Source: Clostridiales bacterium (GTDB lineage: Bacteria > Bacillota_A > Clostridia > Oscillospirales > Oscillospiraceae). Taken from it: a DNA stretch of 6,048 bases. Each line of letters starts with the position of its first letter. Position 1 is the stretch's first letter. The translations under genes were made by a program, and so were the position numbers. Below the pieces are notes generated by a model. The model worked only from the letters and a program-made list of their open reading frames with translations. It had not been told where the DNA came from and made no database searches. Shown here piece after piece: positions 1 through 4,676 of the stretch. The stretch lies in assembly GCA_019417795.1 (NCBI GenBank), contig DXUR01000178.1, forward strand, positions 1-6,048, read 5' to 3'.

Positions 1-1479
1 TTTACTGCCCTTACCCGGAGGAAAGAGCTTGGATATGTGGGCTGGGAGTTTGACGGGGGACGTGTGGAAGCCAACACAGCGGATAACCGCTTGCAGATTT
101 TCTTTGATGAAAAGCCGGATAAGGAAATCCGGGAGGAATTAAAAGGGAACGGCTTCCGCTATGCACCCAGCGCGGAAGCATGGCAGCGGCAGCTAAACGA
201 CAACGCGATCTACGCCGCCGACCGTATTAAGTGCATACAGCCCCTTACCGGGGAACGCCCCACCGACTTACAGAAACGGGCAAGGCAGGAAGCCACCGCA
301 GAGAAAACAGCCGCCCCGGAGCCGCCGCAGGAGGAAACACAGGGCGCGGAGCCGGGGAATACCGCCACGCCGGAAACCTTTTACAAGGTGCGGCAGAACC
401 CGTACAGTGACAGCCCGGAAAACAGCTACATTTTGCAGGAGTATGTCGCACAGGATAACGGCATGGCGAAGCTGGGGGATATTCTCTACACGGGAACCCC
501 GGAGAAGTGCCGGGAGCTTTTGGGAAAGCTGGAAACCGGGGAGCTGACACAGGACGACGTAAAAGAGCTTTATGCAAAGGCACAGGAAGCACAGCCCACA
601 GCCGAGCCGGGACAGGAAACGCCGGAGCCGACCGCAACGGAGAAAGAGCCGGACAAAGACACCTTTTCCATTTACCAGCTAAAGCGCGGCGACGAAACAA
701 GGGACTACCGATTTGAGCCTTACGACCGCCTGCAGGCGGCTGGGCTTTCCGTTGACCCGGCGAATTATGACCTTATCTATACCGCGCCCCTTGCGCCGGA
801 TATGACGCTTGGAGATATTTCTATCCGTTTTAATATCGACCACCCCGCAGACTTTAAGGGACACAGCCTTTCGACTTCTGACGTGGTAGTGCTTCATCAG
901 AACGGGCAGGACACCGCCCACTATGCGGACAGTTACGGTTATCGGGAAGTGCCGGAGTTTTTGCAGGAGCAGACCCCGCAGCTTACCCCCGACACCCGCA
1001 TGACCGGGGAGCAGATCAGAACGCCACGGGGGAGCTTTTCTGTAACCGACATGACCGCCGAGCAAATGAAAGAAGCCGGGTACGGGTTTCACCACACGTC
1101 GGAGGACGGAAAATATCTCATTATGGGGAACGGGACACAGGCGTTTGCGATTGCCGCAGAACAGCCGGAAAAGGTAAACCCCTTAAAGCACGTTGAGGAC
1201 ACTATCGAGCAGAACGACAACCATTTTGACGGTATCATCAACAACATGCCTACCCCTACCGCTGACGAGCTGGAAGCAAAGGCAAGAAACGGCGAACAGA
1301 TCTCCCTTGCCGAGTATGCCGCAGCACTGAAAGCGGAAAAGGAACAGGGAAAGGAAACGAAACCGGGGAAAAAGACCGAAAAGAAGCCCTCTATCCGGGC
1401 GCAGCTCAAAGCCGACAAGGAACGGGCAGCGCAGAGGAAACAGGCAAGAAGCAAGTCGCAGGACTTGGAAAGGAGCTGA
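1..1479 (+). CDS. YodL / DUF4316-domain polyvalent ICE protein (5'-truncated by window)
   Basis: This is a large accessory protein of Tn1549-type conjugative elements; its biochemical role is unknown. The frame is open to the first base, so the gene probably begins upstream. A GTG at 37 has a GGAGG 15 nt before it, too far to be a convincing start. Numbering from that GTG, residues 2-65 form a module with RLQIFFDEKPD and AWQRQLNDNA motifs, seen at the C-terminal end of several large polyvalent ICE proteins. Residues 85-115 and 183-207 are Pro/Glu/Thr-rich linkers around a small domain (114-182). Residues 208-310 match the YodL domain (FSIYQLK, FNIDHP, SDVVVLHQNG, AHYADSYGY). Residues 327-372 hold a conserved GYGFHH...KYLIMGNGTQAFAI block. 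Residues 376-470 match DUF4316 and end in a Lys/Arg-rich tail. Domain names are from memory of the families. The next gene starts 2 nt after the stop, so the two are surely co-transcribed. Confidence 0.88.
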   Translation, partial: FTALTRRKELGYVGWEFDGGRVEANTADNRLQIFFDEKPDKEIREELKGNGFRYAPSAEAWQRQLNDNAIYAADRIKCIQPLTGERPTDLQKRARQEATAEKTAAPEPPQEETQGAEPGNTATPETFYKVRQNPYSDSPENSYILQEYVAQDNGMAKLGDILYTGTPEKCRELLGKLETGELTQDDVKELYAKAQEAQPTAEPGQETPEPTATEKEPDKDTFSIYQLKRGDETRDYRFEPYDRLQAAGLSVDPANYDLIYTAPLAPDMTLGDISIRFNIDHPADFKGHSLSTSDVVVLHQNGQDTAHYADSYGYREVPEFLQEQTPQLTPDTRMTGEQIRTPRGSFSVTDMTAEQMKEAGYGFHHTSEDGKYLIMGNGTQAFAIAAEQPEKVNPLKHVEDTIEQNDNHFDGIINNMPTPTADELEAKARNGEQISLAEYAAALKAEKEQGKETKPGKKTEKKPSIRAQLKADKERAAQRKQARSKSQDLERS

Positions 1480-1481
1480 TT

Positions 1482-2438
1482 ATGGGGAAACTGAATAAAT
1501 TTGAAAACGTGGACGTGACCGCTTCCCTTGAAGCGATTATGAAGCAGAACACCGCTTTTTATCAGAGCGATTTTGACATTGACAAAGAGATTATAAAACG
1601 GGCAGCAGAAAGCCCTAATGCCGGGGATAAAATGCTTTTGTGGTTTTCCCGCCCGTCCGGGACGTGCTGCATTAAGGAGCGCGACGCTTTTCTGAAAGAC
1701 ACGCGGGAACACAACACATGGAAGTTTTACGGGGAACAGACCCGCGACAGGGTACTTGCCTATGCCGTGGAGCTTACAGGCATACAGGACGGGAAGATCA
1801 CGGGCAATCTCTATGAGCTGGACTACCAGCAGCATTATAAGCACGTCACCGAACAGGCATTACCCGCTGATAACTATATGCTTGTCTATGAACATGGGGA
1901 ACGGGAGCAGCCAGCGGCGCGACCCTTTGACGCTTCCCCCGACCCGCAGCTTGGGAAGTTTGAACGCTTTGAAGCAATCCCCAATGACCCGGAAGCCCTG
2001 CAATCCCTGTTACGGGAGGAAAGGCACAGCCGGGAGCAGTCGGCAGTTCCGGGGGACTTGGAAACGTATACCGCAGCATTACGCGACGGGCTGATCGAAA
2101 CAGAAGCACGGCGCATTGCAGGGAAAATGAAAGAGTTAAGCGAACCGAACAGCCCCGATAAATCTCATTTCATGGTGGAGCTGTCCCCGTACTTTACACA
2201 GATCGCTACCACAAAGGACACCGACCGCCTTTTTTCCATGCTGCCCTATAAGACCCTTTCCTTTTCGCAGATCAAGGACAGGCACGGTACATACGCGCTG
2301 ATCGGCAAGGACGAGAACCGGGACAGGGAGGTAAGGAAGCCGCTCCCCTCTGTCCGGGCGCAGCTTGCACAGGAGAAAAAGAGAACCGCCCCGAAGAAAG
2401 TGGCGGCGAAAGCAAAAAATCACGGATTGGAGGTATGA
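1482..2438 (+). CDS. Uncharacterised ICE accessory protein, 318 aa
   Basis: I recognise this as a gene that recurs beside YodL/DUF4316 proteins in clostridial ICEs, but I cannot name a domain or function. It is soluble, with no signal peptide or membrane segment. Residues 1-140 look like one folded domain with an aromatic-rich core (MLLWFSRPSG, NTWKFYGEQTRDRV, NYMLVYEHGE). Residues 141-190 are a Pro/Glu/Arg-rich linker. Residues 192-285 form a second domain (SPYFTQIATTKDTDRLFSMLPYK is its clearest stretch). Residues 286-318 are a basic tail containing PSVRAQL, resembling the PSIRAQL tail of the protein before it. The ATG is preceded by AAGGAG (1470-1475) at 6-nt spacing. Its stop overlaps the ATG at 2435, so it belongs to the same operon. 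A role in transfer or in protecting the element in the recipient is only inferred from context. Confidence 0.85.
   Translation: MGKLNKFENVDVTASLEAIMKQNTAFYQSDFDIDKEIIKRAAESPNAGDKMLLWFSRPSGTCCIKERDAFLKDTREHNTWKFYGEQTRDRVLAYAVELTGIQDGKITGNLYELDYQQHYKHVTEQALPADNYMLVYEHGEREQPAARPFDASPDPQLGKFERFEAIPNDPEALQSLLREERHSREQSAVPGDLETYTAALRDGLIETEARRIAGKMKELSEPNSPDKSHFMVELSPYFTQIATTKDTDRLFSMLPYKTLSFSQIKDRHGTYALIGKDENRDREVRKPLPSVRAQLAQEKKRTAPKKVAAKAKNHGLEV
2429..2433 (+). promoter_or_regulatory. Ribosome binding site that decides the TTRAP start
   Basis: GGAGG lies 1 nt before the ATG at 2435 and 7 nt before the ATG at 2441. Normal Shine-Dalgarno spacing in Bacillota (about 5-9 nt) favours the second ATG. 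The site sits inside the last codons of the upstream 318-residue gene, which suggests coupled translation. Confidence 0.6.
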
Positions 2439-2440
2439 GC

Positions 2441-2656
2441 ATGAACAAATATAACAATTTCACGGTGGAGGAAACCAACCTTTTGAGTATCTATATGACA
2501 GGCAGCAAGGAGGGGCTTGTTGTGGCTATGAACGCTGCGCTGCCCTTTATGGAGGGGGAAATGCAGGACTTTGCTGCCCGTACCCTTGCCAAAGTGGGGC
2601 GCATGACAGAAGCGGAGTTTGCGGGGCTTGCCCTTTACCCCGCCGACGAGGTATGA
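2441..2656 (+). CDS. TTRAP-family transposon-transfer assisting protein, 71 aa
   Basis: The protein resembles the TTRAP family (putative transposon-transfer assisting proteins), small acidic helical proteins of Tn1549/CTn-type elements. The signature is the N-terminal FTVEE(T/I)NL (residues 7-14), followed by an ALPFMEGEM segment and an AEFAGLAL segment near the end. Length is usual for the family, about 70 residues. The mechanism is not known; the name rests on its location in transfer regions. Two in-frame ATGs are possible, at 2435 and 2441. The GGAGG at 2429-2433 is only 1 nt from the first but 7 nt from the second, so I chose 2441 (MNKYNNF). The gene is translationally coupled to both neighbours: its ribosome binding site lies in the end of the upstream gene, and its last codons overlap the ATG of the next gene at 2653. 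Confidence 0.82.
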   Translation: MNKYNNFTVEETNLLSIYMTGSKEGLVVAMNAALPFMEGEMQDFAARTLAKVGRMTEAEFAGLALYPADEV

Positions 2657-3018
2657 GCGAGATCAAGCGGCTCACGCCGCCCCAAAGCCGGAAAGTCAAT
2701 ACCCTTGTGCGCCGGACGTGCTGTAACTGCGAAAATGGGAATTGTATCTTGCTGGACGACGGGGACGAGTGCGTATGCCCGCAGCTTATTTCTTATTCCC
2801 TGCTCTGTAAATGGTTCCGCATTGCTGTACTGCCCGCAGATAAGGAGCTGTACGCCGAGCTTTACCATACAGAAGATATGCGCCGTTGTAGTGTGTGCGG
2901 TGCGCCCTTTGCGTCCGGCTCCAACCGGGCTATCTATTGCCCGGACTGCCGGAAGCGTATCACCCGCAGACAGACCGCCGAGCGCATGAGAAAAATGCGG
3001 GCGAATGTGACGCGATAG
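2653..3018 (+). CDS. Cysteine-rich VLP-family zinc-binding protein, 121 aa
   Basis: This matches the Cys_rich_VLP family found in clostridial conjugative elements: N-terminal LTPPQSRKVNTLVRR, then a Cys cluster and the conserved SYSLLCKWFRIAVLPADKELY stretch (residues 47-67). Ten or more cysteines suggest two metal sites. The first uses some of C23, C24, C26, C31, C40, C42 and C52. The second is a zinc-ribbon-like C79-x2-C82 and C96-x2-C99 with CGAPF and YCPDCR. The C-terminal 20 residues are strongly basic. Zinc binding, and a nucleic-acid or protein contact, are inferences; the family function is unknown. The ATG overlaps the TTRAP stop (ATGA), and GAGG lies 1 nt upstream, so initiation probably relies on coupling. 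It is the last gene of the plus-strand operon. Its final 13 codons are duplicated at 4453-4494. Confidence 0.87.
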   Translation: MSEIKRLTPPQSRKVNTLVRRTCCNCENGNCILLDDGDECVCPQLISYSLLCKWFRIAVLPADKELYAELYHTEDMRRCSVCGAPFASGSNRAIYCPDCRKRITRRQTAERMRKMRANVTR

Positions 3019-3194
3019 GGGCAAAATAAGCCTTGATTTATGCGGCTTTCCGGGCGGGAAAATAAGGCGGCAAGGGATTTATACCTTTACCCCCGAAAAT
3101 GCGGTTCTATTGCGTAACAATCCAATCTCTGCACCCATGAGAAAAACCGGGGCGCGGTGGCTATGTAATAGCTGCCGTGTCCCGGTTCTTTTTT
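2977..3194. repeat. 218-bp direct repeat, left copy
   Basis: This copy runs from the codons for AERMRKM of Cys_rich_VLP through its stop, a noncoding stretch (3019-3144) and the terminator up to the T-run. It matches 4453-4670 at a constant overall offset of 1,476 nt. By hand alignment there are about 14 substitutions and two compensating 1-nt indels, roughly 93% identity. Similarity stops sharply on the left at 2977. On the right it fades after the T-run. The pair brackets the AT-rich sigma/anti-sigma cargo. Confidence 0.92.
3145..3194 (+). terminator. Rho-independent terminator of the transfer operon
   Basis: Arms at 3145-3162 and 3170-3187 form an 18-bp stem with four G-U pairs and a 7-nt loop (atgtaat), followed by C and six T. 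It ends the operon that finishes with Cys_rich_VLP and so insulates the sigma module from read-through. On the minus strand the stem is followed by five T (from gaaaaacc), so it may work in both directions. Confidence 0.85.
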
Positions 3195-3211
3195 ATCTGT
3201 TTGTCTAACGG

Positions 3212-3240
3212 TGGAAATATTTACAAAGAAAGTTTATAAT
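3212..3240 (+). promoter_or_regulatory. Candidate promoter of the sigma/anti-sigma module
   Basis: A perfect TATAAT (3235-3240) lies 17 nt after TGGAAA (3212-3217), a 4-of-6 match to TTGACA. It is in the AT-rich leader directly after the left repeat's terminator, about 90 nt before the chosen sigma start. A second possibility is TTTATA (3281-3286), 18-nt spacer, TATAAT (3305-3310), but that would put the transcription start at or inside the ribosome binding site. AT-rich DNA gives such matches by chance, and an ECF promoter read by the sigma factor itself cannot be excluded. Confidence 0.3.
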
Positions 3241-3288
3241 TTTCTAAAAGCATAGGGAATATCGTTCTTGAAATGTCGTCTTTATAAG

Positions 3289-3313
3289 TGAAAGCTTTCA
3301 GAATTATAATTCT
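3289..3313. repeat. Two abutting perfect palindromes in the sigma leader
   Basis: TGAAAGCTTTCA (3289-3300) is a perfect 12-nt palindrome. AGAATTATAATTCT (3300-3313) is a perfect 14-nt palindrome. They share base 3300. The pair lies directly upstream of the sigma gene's ribosome binding site (AAAGGGGG, 3319-3326), where an operator or leader hairpin would act. The second contains a TATAAT. A regulatory role is inference. Confidence 0.5.
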
Positions 3314-3332
3314 TGCAGAAAGGGGGCTTGAA

Positions 3333-3890
3333 ATGGAGGACTTACAAATCATTAGCTTATATTTTAAGCGTGATGAAGCTGCGATTTCAGAAACGGCAAC
3401 GAAATACGGAGTTTTTTGCCACAGAATAGCACTAAACATACTTTCAATAAGTGCCGACGCTGAGGAATGTGTTAATGATACATATTTGCGGGCTTGGAAC
3501 TCAATACCACCACAGAAGCCCGGAAAACTTGGCGCATGGCTTGGTAAAGTAGTCCGAAATATCGCTTTTGACCTTTGGAAGAAAAACCACAGACAAAAAC
3601 GCTATGCGGGCATGGAGCAGCTTTTAAGTGAGTTAGAGGACTGCATACCGTCCCCTGCTACTGTTGAACACCAAATTGAAGAACAAGAGCTGACGGAAGT
3701 TATAAATACATGGCTTGCGTTATTACCGCAAAATGACCGTATTCTTTTCATGCGTCGCTATTGGAATGGTGAAACGGTAAACACACTTGCACAGGAAAGC
3801 GGTGTGTCCCCGGCAAATATGGCAAAACGAATGTACCGACTTAGGCAAAATCTAAAATCCAAACTTGAAAAGGAGGGCTATTCCCTATGA
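3333..3890 (+). CDS. ECF-like sigma-70 family RNA polymerase sigma factor, 185 aa
   Basis: The product is a small two-domain sigma factor that would redirect RNA polymerase to a dedicated promoter set. Sigma region 2 spans about residues 8-90: EECVNDTYLRAWNSIPP (45-60) is region 2.2-like, and AWLGKVVRNIAFDLWKKNHRQKR (68-90) covers 2.3-2.4, the -10 contacting part. Sigma region 4 spans about 122-178, with LPQNDRILFMRRYW and the helix-turn-helix VNTLAQESGVSPANMAKRMYRLRQNL. Length fits the ECF class. The frame also opens at a GTG at 3288, but the ATG at 3333 has AGGGGG at 6-nt spacing and gives the usual MEDLQIISLYF beginning of this clostridial subfamily. The stop overlaps the next ATG by 4 nt, the classic sigma/anti-sigma layout. 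Base composition is more AT-rich than the surrounding ICE genes, suggesting separate origin. No target promoter is evident in the window. Confidence 0.88.
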   Translation: MEDLQIISLYFKRDEAAISETATKYGVFCHRIALNILSISADAEECVNDTYLRAWNSIPPQKPGKLGAWLGKVVRNIAFDLWKKNHRQKRYAGMEQLLSELEDCIPSPATVEHQIEEQELTEVINTWLALLPQNDRILFMRRYWNGETVNTLAQESGVSPANMAKRMYRLRQNLKSKLEKEGYSL

Positions 3891-4441
3891 AAGAAAAGGA
3901 AACTTCAAAGCTGTATAACAGCATTACGAATGTCAATAATCAGTTTATTGAGGAAGCTCAAACTACAAAAAAGAATAAGAATAACTGGATTAAGTGGGTA
4001 GTTACCGCAGCGGCTTGTTTGACTTTGATATGTGTTGTAGCAATTAACTATTTACCACATACCGAAGATGATATTGTCACTACTCCCGGTGTAGCCGATG
4101 CACCACCAATGGTTTGTGTGAATGGTAAATTATACAAACAATCTATCGAGCAAGTTTCGTATGATGAAATAAAAAGCGAATTTATCTATTTAGGAAAAAT
4201 TGAAAGTGATGTTACCAACAGCCAAACAGCAAGCACTAACGGAGTTCCAAAAGAGAACTTTCAAGCAAATCACCCTATTGTTGGTGCAGAAGTTTATCAG
4301 TATAATGTGGATATAGTTATTCAAATCAACGGGAAATATTGGCTTTATGAGGTTCTTGATAATGAAAACTCAAATGAAACACAAAATGAACTTTCGGAAG
4401 AAGAAAAAAAGCAACTTGACCCATCTTATAAAGCAAACTGA
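3887..4441 (+). CDS. Single-pass membrane protein, probable cognate anti-sigma factor, 184 aa
   Basis: The likely role is to hold the upstream sigma factor at the membrane until an outside signal releases it. The call rests on layout: the ATG overlaps the sigma stop (ATGA), and AAGGAGGG (3870-3877) sits at 9-nt spacing. Residues 1-35 are cytoplasmic and include LYNSITNVNNQFIEEA, a helix like those at the start of proteins paired with this sigma subfamily, then a Lys/Asn-rich stretch. Residues 36-56 form one hydrophobic segment after lysines (positive-inside, C-terminus out). The outer part (57-184) has PMVCVNGKLYKQS (74-86), FIYLGKIESDV (99-109), and GAEVYQYNVDIVIQINGKYWLYEV (133-156), probably a small beta-rich sensor fold, then an acidic tail. 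No zinc-binding HxxxCxxC motif is present, so it is not a ZAS-type anti-sigma. The gene is very AT-rich. A sensor or immunity role is a weaker alternative. Confidence 0.7.
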   Translation: MKEKETSKLYNSITNVNNQFIEEAQTTKKNKNNWIKWVVTAAACLTLICVVAINYLPHTEDDIVTTPGVADAPPMVCVNGKLYKQSIEQVSYDEIKSEFIYLGKIESDVTNSQTASTNGVPKENFQANHPIVGAEVYQYNVDIVIQINGKYWLYEVLDNENSNETQNELSEEEKKQLDPSYKAN

Positions 4442-4452
4442 AATTTTCTTGT

Positions 4453-4494
4453 GCCGAACGCATGAGGAAAATGCGGGCGAATGTGACGCGATAG
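4453..4494 (+). pseudogene. Relic of the Cys_rich_VLP 3' end (13 codons plus stop)
   Basis: The codons read AERMRKMRANVTR then TAG, identical in protein to the last 13 residues of the gene ending at 3018. The two base differences (gag/gaa and aga/agg) are both synonymous. There is no start codon or upstream frame of this gene here, so it is a fragment carried in the duplicated segment and is not expressed as this protein. Confidence 0.85.
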
Positions 4495-4619
4495 GGGCGA
4501 AATAAGCCTTGCTGTATGCGGCTTTCCGGGCGGGAAAATATGGCGGCAAGGGATTTATACCTTTATCCCCGAAAATGCCGTTCTATTGCGTAACAAACCA
4601 ATCTCTGCACCCATGAGAA

Positions 4620-4670
4620 AACCGGGGCGCGGTGGCTGTCTGATAGCTGCCGCGTCCCGGCTCTTTTTTT
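4620..4670 (+). terminator. Bidirectional terminator between anti-sigma gene and relaxase
   Basis: Arms at 4620-4637 and 4645-4662 pair over about 17 bp, with one A-C mismatch near the base and a 7-nt loop (gtctgat), followed by C and seven T. This ends the sigma/anti-sigma transcript. On the minus strand the same stem is followed by four T (complement of 4618-4621), which could end the relaxase transcript. The loop differs at 3 of 7 positions from the left copy while pairing in the stem is kept. Confidence 0.82.
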
Positions 4671-4676
4671 GTGTTT

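Larger units (their letters stand above)
3019..3332. other. Intergenic stretch between Cys_rich_VLP and the sigma gene
   Basis: The 314 bases hold no credible gene. From 3019 to 3144 is a noncoding stretch conserved in the right repeat, with small potential stems (CCTTG/CAAGG around TTTCC-GGGCG-GGAAA). Then come the terminator to 3194, a sharp drop in G+C, the candidate promoter, two palindromes and the sigma ribosome binding site. Confidence 0.7.
4453..4670. repeat. 218-bp direct repeat, right copy
   Basis: This is the second copy of 2977-3194. It begins 11 nt after the anti-sigma stop and ends at a T-run 6 nt before the relaxase stop codon on the other strand. It carries a relic of the 3' end of Cys_rich_VLP, the noncoding stretch and a working terminator. 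Its base composition is that of the ICE backbone, not of the AT-rich cargo it adjoins. Confidence 0.92.

Noticed and set aside
245..1095. Minus-strand open frames at 245-700 and 679-1095
   Set aside because: They are antisense to the YodL/DUF4316 gene. The products are Pro/Arg/Ala-rich with no recognisable domain, as expected from reading a GC-rich gene backward.
1089..1844. Long open frame of 251 codons on the minus strand
   Set aside because: It lies antisense across two well-supported plus-strand genes, has no ribosome binding site of note, and its Cys/Ser/Phe-rich product looks like a shadow of GC-rich coding sequence.
3019..3194. oriT in the repeat
   Set aside because: The relaxase is transcribed toward this region, whereas oriT in these elements is expected upstream of the mobilization genes. 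The only strong inverted repeat here ends in T-runs and reads as a terminator.
3288..3332. Upstream GTG start for the sigma factor
   Set aside because: It would add 15 residues encoded by the palindromic leader and has no proper ribosome binding site. The ATG at 3333 has one at ideal spacing and gives the family's normal N-terminus.
3995..4060. Lipoprotein signal in the membrane protein
   Set aside because: The cysteines in the hydrophobic segment (C44, C49) lack a proper lipobox, and about 35 polar residues precede the segment, which fits an anti-sigma cytoplasmic domain plus membrane anchor.
2977..4670. Insertion sequence or composite transposon flanked by direct repeats
   Set aside because: No transposase, no terminal inverted repeats and no short target duplication are visible. 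The repeats are ICE backbone sequence including a gene end.
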